A stretch of 64,000 nucleotides of DNA from the NCBI RefSeq assembly GCF_025567525.1, contig NZ_JAOQJY010000008.1, positions 1 to 64,000 of the forward strand, in the 5' to 3' direction. This document shows, one piece after another, positions 1 to 7,742 of the stretch (positions are counted from its first letter, which is position 1; each line of letters starts with the position of its first letter). A model generated the notes under the pieces. The model searched no databases. It was not told where the DNA came from and saw nothing but the letters and a program-made list of their open reading frames with translations. Made by a program: the position numbers and the translations under genes. This DNA is from Gallintestinimicrobium propionicum (GTDB lineage: Bacteria; Bacillota; Clostridia; Lachnospirales; Lachnospiraceae).

Positions 1-87
1 GCAGGTGGTTTTTTGTTTCGGGCATCTCCATTTTTCGGAACACGAAAAACTCCAATACCCTCAACAGGATAAATCCCATAAAAAAAA

Positions 88-127
88 CGCGAAGCCTTGT
101 AAATAATATATTTACATAGGTTTCGCG
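88..127. terminator. Rho-independent terminator after rny
   Basis: An inverted repeat with arms GCGAAGCCT (89-97) and AGGTTTCGC (118-126) encloses an AT-rich centre. It lies about 15 bases past the rny stop codon. On the minus strand the hairpin is followed by a run of T (A-run at 81-87 on the plus strand), as expected for the end of the recA-recX-rny transcript. The plus-strand side also has a short T-run. Confidence 0.8.
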
Positions 128-141
128 CCTTTTAGCGTTAC

Positions 142-1692
142 TTATTTTGCGTAGTCCGTTACGCGGCTCTCTCTGATCACATTGACCTTGATCTGTCCCG
201 GATATTCCAGCTCTGCTTCGATCTGCTTGGAAATATCCCGTGCCAGGAGTACCATATCCGCATCGGAAATCTGCTCAGGAACTACCATAACCCGAACCTC
301 TCTGCCCGCCTGAATGGCAAAGGATTTATCTACACCTTTGAAATTGTTGGAAATGTCTTCTAATTGTTTCAGTCTGCTGGTATAGGTTTCCAGCGTCTCT
401 CTTCTTGCACCCGGACGAGCTGCAGAAATTGTATCAGCAGCCTGTACGATACAGGCAATCAGAGAGGTCGGCTCTACATCGCCGTGGTGGGATTCCACCG
501 CATTGATGACTGTCGCGGACTCTTTGTATTTCCGGCAAAGCTCAGCGCCCAGCTGGATATGAGAGCCTTCCATTTCGTGATCCACTGCCTTACCGATATC
601 ATGCAGCAGACCTGCACGTTTTGCAAGACGGACATCCAGTCCCAGCTCTGCAGCAAGCAGACCGGACAGATGTGCTACCTCGATCGAATGCTTCAATGCG
701 TTCTGACCGTAGCTCGTCCTGAATTTCATCTTACCTAACAGTCTGACAAGTTCCGGATGAATACCGTGTACGCCGACTTCCAGTACAGCGGCCTCGCCCT
801 CTTCTTTAATCATTGTCTCTACTTCACGCTGTGCCTTTTCTACCATCTCTTCGATTCTGGCAGGATGGATACGTCCATCTACAATCAGCTTCTCCAGTGC
901 AATCCGCGCAACCTCTCTGCGGATCGGATCGAAGCCGGAAAGCACAACTGCTTCCGGTGTGTCGTCGATAATCAGATCAACGCCGGTCAGGGTTTCAAGG
1001 GTACGGATATTACGTCCTTCCCGTCCGATGATACGCCCTTTCATTTCATCGCTGGGAAGCTGTACGACAGAAATCGTCGCTTCGGATACATGATCTGCAG
1101 CACATTTCTGAATCGCATTGACCACATATTCTTTCGCTTTCTTGTCAGCTTCCTCTTTGGCCCGATGTTCCATTTCCTTGATCATCTTGGCCGATTCATG
1201 CTTCACATCATCTTCAACAATTTTCAGCAAATATTCCTTTGCCTGGTCGGAGGTCAAACCAGAGATTCTTTCCAGTTCCTGGACACGCTGCTCGTTCAAT
1301 CGGGAAATTTCTTCCTTCTGCTTCCGCATCTCCTCTTCCCGCTTCGCCAGATAAGCTTCTTTCTTCTCGATCGCATCGGTCTTCTTATCGATGTTCTCTT
1401 CCTTCTGCTGCACGCGGCGTTCGTACCGGGTAACCTCGGCTCTGCGTTCCTTGATCTCGCGATCCAGTTCGTTCTTGGTACGAATGGATTCCTCCTTCAC
1501 CTCCAGCAGTCCTTCCCGTTTCTTCGCTTCTGCAGTCTTTAACGCTTCATCAATGATTTCTCTGGCTTTGTCATCCGCATTACCGATCTTCTGCTCAATT
1601 CCCTTTTTACATTGCGCAGAGGCGATCAGTGCGGTAACCGGAACAGCAATCAGCAGGGTAACAATTGCTGTTATAACGATTGGCACCATCAT
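142..1692 (-). CDS. rny: Ribonuclease Y
   Basis: Membrane-anchored endoribonuclease that starts mRNA decay at the inner face of the membrane. The 516 residues match the family's usual length. Visible in order: an N-terminal membrane segment (about 1-26), a long charged coiled coil (30-200), a KH RNA-binding domain with the GRIIGREGRN loop at about 219-228, and an HD domain with the metal-binding His-Asp pair at about 364-365 (LLHDIGKA). A GGAGG stands before the start, where two Met codons follow each other; the first is taken. It is the last gene after recA and recX on the same strand, with a 160-base spacer before it that could hold its own promoter. Confidence 0.97.
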   Translation of the reverse strand: MMVPIVITAIVTLLIAVPVTALIASAQCKKGIEQKIGNADDKAREIIDEALKTAEAKKREGLLEVKEESIRTKNELDREIKERRAEVTRYERRVQQKEENIDKKTDAIEKKEAYLAKREEEMRKQKEEISRLNEQRVQELERISGLTSDQAKEYLLKIVEDDVKHESAKMIKEMEHRAKEEADKKAKEYVVNAIQKCAADHVSEATISVVQLPSDEMKGRIIGREGRNIRTLETLTGVDLIIDDTPEAVVLSGFDPIRREVARIALEKLIVDGRIHPARIEEMVEKAQREVETMIKEEGEAAVLEVGVHGIHPELVRLLGKMKFRTSYGQNALKHSIEVAHLSGLLAAELGLDVRLAKRAGLLHDIGKAVDHEMEGSHIQLGAELCRKYKESATVINAVESHHGDVEPTSLIACIVQAADTISAARPGARRETLETYTSRLKQLEDISNNFKGVDKSFAIQAGREVRVMVVPEQISDADMVLLARDISKQIEAELEYPGQIKVNVIRESRVTDYAK

Positions 1693-1853
1693 TCCAGGAG
1701 CACCTCCTTATTTAATTTTCATTGTGCAATATCAGTTATAGAATGTTTATTCCCATTCTTATAAACAATTTTACAACATCTCAATTTTATACAATTCCAC
1801 TACAGATGTCAAGTAATTCCGTGCCATTCTGCACAAATCGGTGCCCCCGGCAG

Positions 1854-2474
1854 TTACAGTTCACCCGCCAGCTCCATGGCTTTTCTGATGGTTTCCGCGC
1901 AGATGCCCTTGCGAGACAGAAAAGCCGCCACCTTCCGCTTCTCTGCAAAGTCTGCCTGCGCAGGATCGTAACGCTTTTTGGCAAGCCACATCTGCGCGAG
2001 CGCAAGTTCGTCCGGTCCATCCCCCTTTTCTGCCGCTTCTGCAAATGCTGCTTCTATTTCATCCCTCGAAACGCCTCTTGCGATCAGATCCTGTTCCAAC
2101 ACGCGTTTGCTCTTTTTTCCCGCCTGATTAACGATGTAATCCTTTGCAAACTGCAGGTCATCCACATAATGATAGGATTTTACATAAGCGAGCGCGCTGT
2201 CGATGCTTTCCTGCGGATAACCGCCCTCTTTTAATTTGCTGCGCAGTTTGCTTTCCGTATACGCCCTGCTCTGCAAAAGGTTCATACAGCGCAGCGTCGC
2301 CCGTTTGGGCAGCACCTCCTGCATGATCTCCCGATAGGATTCTTCTGAAAGCTCTTCCTGTTCCCGCACCCCGAATAAACGAAGTTCGCCTTTGTATAAT
2401 ACAAAGGCGAAACTGTCCTCTAAATATATTTTGCAGCGGGACCGGGACAATTCTTCTATCCGGGTCACTGTCAT
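1854..2474 (-). CDS. recX: RecA regulatory protein RecX
   Basis: RecX family modulator that binds RecA filaments and limits recombinase activity. The 206-residue protein has the all-helical tandem-repeat character of the family, with landmarks such as ALAYVKSYHYVDD near the centre. It begins 7 bases after the recA stop codon, and its ribosome binding site (AAGGAG) lies inside the last recA codons, so the two are almost certainly co-transcribed and translationally coupled. The protein is rich in charged residues and has no membrane segment. Nothing unusual is seen. Confidence 0.93.
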   Translation of the reverse strand: MTVTRIEELSRSRCKIYLEDSFAFVLYKGELRLFGVREQEELSEESYREIMQEVLPKRATLRCMNLLQSRAYTESKLRSKLKEGGYPQESIDSALAYVKSYHYVDDLQFAKDYIVNQAGKKSKRVLEQDLIARGVSRDEIEAAFAEAAEKGDGPDELALAQMWLAKKRYDPAQADFAEKRKVAAFLSRKGICAETIRKAMELAGEL

Positions 2475-2481
2475 GTACGTC

Positions 2482-3582
2482 TTACTCCTTTTCTGTCAGG
2501 CTCTGTTCTTTTGCGTCTGCACCAGACTTCTCTACTTTGCCTGTCGCAGCTTTCTCAGACTTTGCTGCTGCGTCTGCAGGTGTTTTTCTCTTCAGGCCGT
2601 AATGCTCGCGTACCTTCTCCTCGATCTCCTCGCAGATGTCCGGATGGTCCTTTAAGTAGCTTTTGGCATTCTCACGTCCCTGACCGATCTTATTGCCCTC
2701 GTAAGCATACCATGCGCCGCTCTTGTTCACGACGTTGATGTTCGCTGCCAGATCCAGGATATCCCCGACAACGGAAATACCTTCTCCGAACATGATATCG
2801 AATTCCGCTTCCTTGAACGGAGGCGCAATCTTGTTTTTAACGACTTTGACACGGGTACGGTTGCCGACCACTTCACCGCCCTGCTTTAAGGATTCGATTC
2901 TGCGCACATCCATACGGATCGAAGCGTAGAATTTCAACGCACGTCCGCCAGTCGTTGTCTCAGGGTTACCGAACATAACGCCGACCTTCTCACGCAGCTG
3001 GTTGATAAATACCACGGTACAGTTGGACTTGCTGATGACACCGGTCAGCTTTCTCAGTGCCTGGGACATCAGACGCGCCTGCAAGCCTACATGGCTGTCG
3101 CCCATATCGCCCTCGATCTCCGCCTTAGGTACCAGAGCCGCAACAGAGTCCACAACAACGATATCGATCGCGCCGGAGCGAACCATCGTCTCCGCAATTT
3201 CCAGCGCCTGTTCACCATTGTCCGGCTGGGAAATATAAAGGTTATCGATATCTACACCGATATTCTTCGCATAAACAGGGTCAAGCGCATGCTCCGCGTC
3301 GATAAATCCGGCGATTCCTCCGTTTTTCTGTACTTCTGCGATCATATGCAGGGTAACCGTCGTCTTACCACTGGATTCCGGTCCGTAAATCTCGATGACA
3401 CGTCCCTTAGGGATTCCGCCCAGTCCCAGTGCAATATCCAGGCTCAGGGAACCGGTCGGGATCGTCTCCACATTCATCTGAGAGGCAGGGTCACCGAGCT
3501 TCATCACTGCTCCCTTGCCATATTCTTTTTCAAGCTTTGCAATCGCTGCGTCGAGCGCTTTTAATTTTTCTTCTCTTTCCAT
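2482..3582 (-). CDS. recA: Recombinase RecA
   Basis: DNA recombinase and co-protease for LexA cleavage. The 366 residues include the Walker A motif GPESSGKT (67-74), the Walker B region VVVDSVAALVPK, and the DNA-binding loop region FINQLREKVGVMFGNPETT. The C-terminal tail (about 330-366) is low in complexity and charged, as is common in RecA. It heads the recA-recX-rny cluster. The promoter just upstream carries two LexA-type boxes, so induction by DNA damage is expected. Confidence 0.99.
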   Translation of the reverse strand: MEREEKLKALDAAIAKLEKEYGKGAVMKLGDPASQMNVETIPTGSLSLDIALGLGGIPKGRVIEIYGPESSGKTTVTLHMIAEVQKNGGIAGFIDAEHALDPVYAKNIGVDIDNLYISQPDNGEQALEIAETMVRSGAIDIVVVDSVAALVPKAEIEGDMGDSHVGLQARLMSQALRKLTGVISKSNCTVVFINQLREKVGVMFGNPETTTGGRALKFYASIRMDVRRIESLKQGGEVVGNRTRVKVVKNKIAPPFKEAEFDIMFGEGISVVGDILDLAANINVVNKSGAWYAYEGNKIGQGRENAKSYLKDHPDICEEIEEKVREHYGLKRKTPADAAAKSEKAATGKVEKSGADAKEQSLTEKE

Positions 3583-3600
3583 GCTGTCTCCTTCTACACA

Positions 3601-3649
3601 AGAACGGATGTTCTGGTATTATCATAAAACATTTGTTCGATTTTGTCAA
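3601..3649 (-). promoter_or_regulatory. recA promoter with two LexA (SOS) boxes
   Basis: On the minus strand TTGACA (3644-3649) and TATGAT (3621-3626) are separated by exactly 17 bases, a strong SigA-type promoter. Two matches to the Gram-positive LexA box (GAAC-N4-GTTC core) overlap it: AGAACGGATGTTCT at 3601-3614, just downstream of the -10, and AAAACATTTGTTCG at 3626-3639, inside the spacer. The first has perfect core half-sites; the second differs by one base. Bound LexA would block the promoter. Confidence 0.9.
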
Positions 3650-3788
3650 TAACAGAAGTTACGGTTCATGCGCGGCATGCATTTCCCCAGAAATTCTTCG
3701 TATGAATAGCAGTCTGTTTTTTCAGCATATCATAAAAACACCGGTCTGAACAGCCTTTCCCCGGTATCTTTTGCGGTACAGTTCAGGA

Positions 3789-3817
3789 TTGCCTCCCCTG
3801 TCTGAAAATAGTATAAT
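3789..3817 (+). promoter_or_regulatory. SigA-type promoter of the SDR gene
   Basis: TTGCCT (3789-3794) and TATAAT (3812-3817) have a 17-base spacer. The pair lies about 30 bases before the start codon of the dehydrogenase at 3849. Confidence 0.7.
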
Positions 3818-3848
3818 AAAATTATCAAACAGACAAGGAGGGTACCGT

Positions 3849-4607
3849 ATGGATCGTTTGAAAGGAAAAGTAGCTGTCATCACCGGCGGAAATTCCGGTG
3901 TCGGGGAAGCGACCGCCAAATTGTTTGCAAAAGAGGGGGCTGTTGTTGTCATCACCGCCCGCAGGGAGGCCGCCCTGACGAAGGTTGCCGAGGAAATTAA
4001 AGCCGCCGGCGGCGAAGCTTTTGCTGTCTCCACCGATATTTCCAAACCGGAGGATCCCGAACGGCTCATGGAGCTGGTCCTGAAAAAATACGGTAAAATT
4101 GATATTCTCATCAACAATGCCGGAATTCTGGAAACCGGCTTAAAACCAATCGACCGCTTTTTGGATGAAGATCTCGACCGCATTGTTGAGACGAACCAGA
4201 AAGGAACCATGCGCTGTATGCGTGCTGCTGCCAGACGAATGCAGTCGGGCGCTTCGATCGTCAACGTCGCTTCCGTAGCAGGCGTAAAAGGCTGCGGCGG
4301 GGCCGCTTATGTCGCTTCCAAGGCTGCCGTGATCGGCGTGACCAAGCACACTGCGCTCCGTTTCCAGCAGACCGGCATCCGCTGCAATGCGATCTGCCCC
4401 GGGAATATCATCACACCGATGACGACCGGAACTGATCCTGCCATGCTCGACCCGGATATGATCGGCGCAATGGCTGCTCACAGCAATTTAAAGACACCGT
4501 CCTGCACCGCAGAGGATGTTGCCAACGTGATCCTTTTCTTCGCAAGTGACGAATCCCGCGCCATCACGGGACAGGTGATCGTGACCGATTTCGGCGCAAT
4601 GCTATAA
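3849..4607 (+). CDS. Short-chain dehydrogenase/reductase (SDR), substrate unknown
   Basis: Classical SDR oxidoreductase of 252 residues. It shows the cofactor-binding TGGNSGVG (12-19), NNAG (89-92), and the catalytic Ser142 with Tyr154-x3-Lys158. The TAR sequence after the second strand suggests NADP preference, though this is inference. The ATG at 3849 is chosen because AAGGAGG lies just before it; the longer reading frame upstream has no ribosome binding site. It is a single-gene unit with its own promoter and terminator between two leftward operons. It resembles FabG-like and hydroxysteroid-dehydrogenase-like SDRs, but the substrate cannot be told from sequence. Confidence 0.9.
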   Translation: MDRLKGKVAVITGGNSGVGEATAKLFAKEGAVVVITARREAALTKVAEEIKAAGGEAFAVSTDISKPEDPERLMELVLKKYGKIDILINNAGILETGLKPIDRFLDEDLDRIVETNQKGTMRCMRAAARRMQSGASIVNVASVAGVKGCGGAAYVASKAAVIGVTKHTALRFQQTGIRCNAICPGNIITPMTTGTDPAMLDPDMIGAMAAHSNLKTPSCTAEDVANVILFFASDESRAITGQVIVTDFGAML

Positions 4608-4616
4608 ATCTTCAAC

Positions 4617-4668
4617 GCAGGGGATCGCCCACGCTCCATAACGGAATCGGGCGGTCCCCTGCTGTTTT
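4617..4668 (+). terminator. Terminator after the SDR gene
   Basis: A long hairpin (GCAGGGGA..CGCCC paired with GGGCG..TCCCCTGC) is followed by TGTTTT. It lies 10 bases past the SDR stop and touches the 3' end of the convergent gene at 4667. Confidence 0.8.
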
Positions 4669-5629
4669 ACATTTTTTTCAGATATTCCTCGTAGTCCTTT
4701 ATCGTCGCCGTCATCCATCCAAACTGATTGTTCACGCCATTATAGTTAAACCCGATTTCCAGGCCGACCGGCGTATAGAAGAAAATACCTCCATCCGAGG
4801 AAAGAAGCTTCCGGAGCATCTCCGTCGGCCACTCGTTTTCTGACAGTTCCAGACCGTTCTGTTTTTGGCACTGTTTGCGGAATCGTTCTGCCAGTCGCGT
4901 CGAATAGTTAAACTGTTGTTCTTTTTTCAGGATTGTCCCTGTCTCCACATCGATATTGATCGCAGACAGTCCCGGCATGCTCTGGTTATTCAGATAAAAC
5001 TTCTGATCGAACACAACACTCAGATGCTCGCTGTCCATGTTCGTGACATAGCCAAAGCACTGGATGTGACAGGAATCAAAGCCCGCCTGTTCGACGTACA
5101 TCTGACAGTAATTTTTATAAAGAAGCGCCTGCTTTTCGATGATTTCATTCAAATAATCCCGATTCCTGATCTCACCGGTCAGCTTCGGATACAACGCATA
5201 AAACGACGCATCCTCCTGCTTGCGGCTCAAATCACACTCCTGCCACTCCACGCCGTAAGGGAGGTCATCGCGAATCGCATCCGTGATTTTTTCATAATAC
5301 TCATCGTCCGCAGACGGAACATAGGTTTCATCCGTGGATTTGCCGGAGGCAGAGTCCGCCTGGCCAGGCTGTATGCCTGACGAAGCATCCGGCATCCCCG
5401 GCATCGAATTTTCAAAATTGTCCTGTGCACCTACAAGAGCGCTCTGCCGTGCAGAGTCCGCCGCCTGCTCCATCTGTTCCAGAAAGACTGCCGCCTGTGC
5501 CTCCATGCGGTCAAGCTCCGAGCGGTCGCCCGTCACAATCAGGAACAGGGCGAGGCATAGCAGAACTGCAAAGATTGCCGAGGCGATGCAGACAGCCGTA
5601 AAATAACAGTGATTCTGGTGCTTCTTCAT
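4667..5629 (-). CDS. Membrane-anchored protein with DUF4163/DUF3298-like (RsiV-type) exported domain
   Basis: A 320-residue protein of unknown function. Residues about 12-35 form one hydrophobic segment, a signal anchor. A Gln/Ser/Asp-rich linker follows (about 50-110), then a globular exported domain (about 115-320). That domain has YPKLTG near its start, and its end (TPVGLEIGFNYNG, then an IKDYEEYLKK tail) looks like DUF4163/DUF3298 proteins, which include the anti-sigma factor RsiV and some peptidoglycan deacetylases. No catalytic deacetylase domain is present and no sigma factor gene is adjacent. It starts 6 bases after cinA on the same strand, with AAGGAG inside the end of cinA, so it is the last gene of that operon. 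A second protein of the same general type is at 14016-15098. Confidence 0.6.
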   Translation of the reverse strand: MKKHQNHCYFTAVCIASAIFAVLLCLALFLIVTGDRSELDRMEAQAAVFLEQMEQAADSARQSALVGAQDNFENSMPGMPDASSGIQPGQADSASGKSTDETYVPSADDEYYEKITDAIRDDLPYGVEWQECDLSRKQEDASFYALYPKLTGEIRNRDYLNEIIEKQALLYKNYCQMYVEQAGFDSCHIQCFGYVTNMDSEHLSVVFDQKFYLNNQSMPGLSAINIDVETGTILKKEQQFNYSTRLAERFRKQCQKQNGLELSENEWPTEMLRKLLSSDGGIFFYTPVGLEIGFNYNGVNNQFGWMTATIKDYEEYLKKM

Positions 5630-5635
5630 CCTCGA

Positions 5636-6889
5636 TCACTCCTTTTTCGAACAATTCTCCAAAATACAGCGCCGCGTCAGCGTCAGCGCTGCGGATACCG
5701 CATTGTCGCGAATTTTTTCACGGTTTCCGGAAAATCGATATTCCTGCGCGATCGTATGTCCCTGCACGCTGCAGCCGATATAAACCAGTCCGACTGGCTT
5801 GCGTGCCGTTCCTCCGTCTGGTCCTGCGATTCCGGTGATTGATACCGCGACGTCTGCCTTCGCCGCCGCAAGCGCGCCGGAGGCCATCTCCTTTGCCGTC
5901 TGCGTGCTGACCGCACCGAATTCCCTTAACGTGCTCTTTTTTACGCCAAGGAGCCGTCGTTTCGCCTGATTCGCGTAGGTCACATAACCGGTCTGGAACA
6001 CGGAGGATGCTCCCGCCACATTGACAATTCTGCCAGCCAGAAGGCCTCCGGTGCAGGATTCCGCACAGGTAATGCTCATCTTATTTTTCTTTAGCAGCTT
6101 CACAACCGCTTCTTCCAGCGTCCGCTCTTCCTTTGTCGTGTAAACCATTTCACCGAAGCGTTTTTTCAGCTCGCGTATAACTGGCTTCACCAGCTTTTTG
6201 CCCTCCTGCTCGTCTTTTGCACGGGCAGTCACACGCAGATGTACCTCGCCGGTTTTGGCATAGGGCGCGATCGTCGGATTCGTCTGCGCATCGATCATAT
6301 CCTGAATCATCGCTGCAGCCTTGCTCTCACCGATTCCACACAGCTTTACGGTGCGGGAATAGAAAATTTCCGGACTGAGCTTCTGTAAATACGGTTTTAC
6401 CTGCTGCTCAAACAGCGGATGCAGCTCGTTCGGAGGTCCGGGCAACAAAATCATACGCTTTCCGTTTTCTTCCAGAATCAGTCCCGGTGCTGTACCGTTA
6501 TCGTTGTCGAGCACCATTGCTCCCTCCGGGCAGAGCGCCTGTTTTTTGTTATTTTCGGTCATTTCGATCCTGCGCGCCTTAAAATACGCCTCGACGCGTT
6601 CCAGGCTGTGCATATCCATCACCAGACCTTTCCCCATCAGCTGCGCTGCAGTCTCTTTGGTCAGGTCATCCGTCGTAGGCCCCAGTCCGCCTGTCAAAAT
6701 AACGATATCCGAACGGTTCAGAGCCTGCTGTATCTGCTCCTTTAAGCGTACCGCGTTGTCGCCGACTACGCTCTGATAGTAACAGGAAAGCCCCAGCCGC
6801 GCACACTGCTCCGACAGCCACGCTGCGTTCGTATTTACGATATTTCCCAGCAAAATCTCTGTTCCGACTGAAATCAATTCTACTGTCAT
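5636..6889 (-). CDS. cinA: CinA family protein, competence/damage-inducible, nicotinamide-nucleotide amidohydrolase
   Basis: A 417-residue two-domain protein. The N-terminal half is a molybdopterin-binding-like domain (GTEILLGNIVNTN, TGGLGPTTDDLT). The C-terminal half is the CinA domain with TCAESCTGGLLAGR and SITGIAGPDGGT, known in relatives as nicotinamide mononucleotide deamidase. The start is the ATG at 6889, where ELISVGTE begins as in homologues. The reading frame stays open upstream, but that part (QTRHAQKTCAEMR) is translation of repeat family A, not protein. The repeat supplies the ribosome binding site TGAGGAAA. In many clostridia cinA directly follows pgsA; here about 315 bases of repeats separate them. 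Confidence 0.94.
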   Translation of the reverse strand: MTVELISVGTEILLGNIVNTNAAWLSEQCARLGLSCYYQSVVGDNAVRLKEQIQQALNRSDIVILTGGLGPTTDDLTKETAAQLMGKGLVMDMHSLERVEAYFKARRIEMTENNKKQALCPEGAMVLDNDNGTAPGLILEENGKRMILLPGPPNELHPLFEQQVKPYLQKLSPEIFYSRTVKLCGIGESKAAAMIQDMIDAQTNPTIAPYAKTGEVHLRVTARAKDEQEGKKLVKPVIRELKKRFGEMVYTTKEERTLEEAVVKLLKKNKMSITCAESCTGGLLAGRIVNVAGASSVFQTGYVTYANQAKRRLLGVKKSTLREFGAVSTQTAKEMASGALAAAKADVAVSITGIAGPDGGTARKPVGLVYIGCSVQGHTIAQEYRFSGNREKIRDNAVSAALTLTRRCILENCSKKE

Positions 6890-6893
6890 AATT

Positions 6894-6990
6894 TTCCTCA
6901 TTTCTGCGCACGTTTTTTGCGCATGTCGAGTTTGTGTCAAGTGCGCGCAGACACAAATCTCGTGATTGAAAAATTTTATTTTTCAATCTT
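6894..6990 (-). repeat. Intergenic repeat family A, copy 1 (leader of cinA)
   Basis: A 97-base copy of a family found four times here (also 13841-13939, 43033-43171, 58836-58931), about 90 percent or more alike by eye. Read toward cinA it has three potential hairpins: an AT-rich one (TTGAAAAAT / ATTTTTCAA), TTGTGTC / GACACAA, and TGCGCA / TGCGCA. It ends in the purine-rich AAATGAGGAAA, which serves as the ribosome binding site of the gene that starts 4 bases later. Confidence 0.85.
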
Positions 6991-7049
6991 CCTCCTGTCT
7001 GCGTTTTCGGAAATCCTGCGCTGTATTTTCCGTTTTTCCATATAACAGC

Positions 7050-7133
7050 TCAGGCGCGCGGCACATGCGCAAACAATGAATGCACGCTCTGCGAGCATTC
7101 TATTGTCATAAAAAAGCGTCATGCGCTGCGCGC
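7050..7133. repeat. Inverted repeat with family C hairpin at its centre (copy C1)
   Basis: Outer arms CAGGCGCGC.GC.CATG (from 7050) and CATGCGCTGCGCGCCTG (to 7133) pair imperfectly. In the middle, 7073-7110 holds a copy of the 40-base family C hairpin (ACAAT.GAATGC ... GCATTCTATTGT). Other C copies are at 34756-34795 and 43121-43160. It lies between pgsA and cinA, next to family A copy 1. Confidence 0.7.
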
Positions 7134-7153
7134 CTGTCTTTTCCTAAAATTCA

Positions 7154-7200
7154 TAAAAGTACTCTGCAAAAGCCACATTACGGCAAAGCAGAACTTTTAT
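7154..7200 (-). terminator. Possible terminator after pgsA
   Basis: An imperfect hairpin (ATAAAAGT.TCTGC paired with GCAGAGTACTTTTAT on the minus strand) begins about 6 bases past the pgsA stop. Only a weak T-run follows, so it may stabilise the 3' end or end transcription only partly. Confidence 0.4.
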
Positions 7201-7205
7201 CCTGA

Positions 7206-7742
7206 TCAGTGCTGGTCTTTGAGCACGTCTTTGTTTTTCATCAGATAATCTACCAGAGATACCACTGTCAGCACCAGCGCCACCCACATTACAATCGTGG
7301 TCAATACGGACAGTGCTTCGATATTGGCAATCATCAGACAGATCATAACCATCTGGAACGTCGTTTTGAACTTGCCCCAGTAGCTTGCTGCGATCACGCG
7401 TCCATTGTCAGAAGCGATCAGGCGGAAGCCGCTGATGATAAATTCACGGCTGATGATCACGATAACGATCCATGCCGGAATCCGTCCCATTTCCACCAGG
7501 CAGATCATTGCAGAACACACCAGCAGCTTATCTGCCAGCGGATCCATAAATTTACCGAAGTTGGTAACCAGGTTATGCTTCCTTGCGATGTGACCGTCCA
7601 GCAGATCCGTCAGACTTGCCACAATAAAAATTGCAAGGCTGATCCATTTAGAGGCCTCTCCACCCCATCCAGTCAGCATAAAAATAACAAAAAACGGAAT
7701 CATGATGACTCTCGCCATCGTCAGTTTATTTGGTAAATTCAT
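7206..7742 (-). CDS. pgsA: CDP-diacylglycerol--glycerol-3-phosphate 3-phosphatidyltransferase
   Basis: Makes phosphatidylglycerol phosphate from CDP-diacylglycerol and glycerol-3-phosphate in the membrane. The 178-residue multi-spanning protein carries the full CDP-alcohol phosphotransferase signature D-G-x2-A-R-x8-G-x3-D-x3-D: Asp49-Gly50, Ala53-Arg54, Gly63, Asp67, Asp71. It overlaps the 3' end of rimO by 17 bases, which shows co-transcription within the yicC-remA-gmk-rpoZ-rimO-pgsA run. Several hydrophobic helices are evident (about 10-25, 33-45, 85-105, 120-140, 145-165). Confidence 0.95.
   Translation of the reverse strand: MNLPNKLTMARVIMIPFFVIFMLTGWGGEASKWISLAIFIVASLTDLLDGHIARKHNLVTNFGKFMDPLADKLLVCSAMICLVEMGRIPAWIVIVIISREFIISGFRLIASDNGRVIAASYWGKFKTTFQMVMICLMIANIEALSVLTTIVMWVALVLTVVSLVDYLMKNKDVLKDQH

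Noticed and set aside
757..1542. Plus-strand 261-codon frame opposite rny
   Set aside because: Antisense shadow of a well-supported gene; no ribosome binding site and biased composition.
1734..1765. Separate promoter for rny
   Set aside because: TTATAA-18-TATAAC on the minus strand is weak; rny can also be read from the recA promoter.
6890..6940. N-terminal extension of CinA by 17 residues
   Set aside because: The extra residues are encoded by repeat family A; the same peptide-like sequence appears before unrelated genes, sometimes out of frame.
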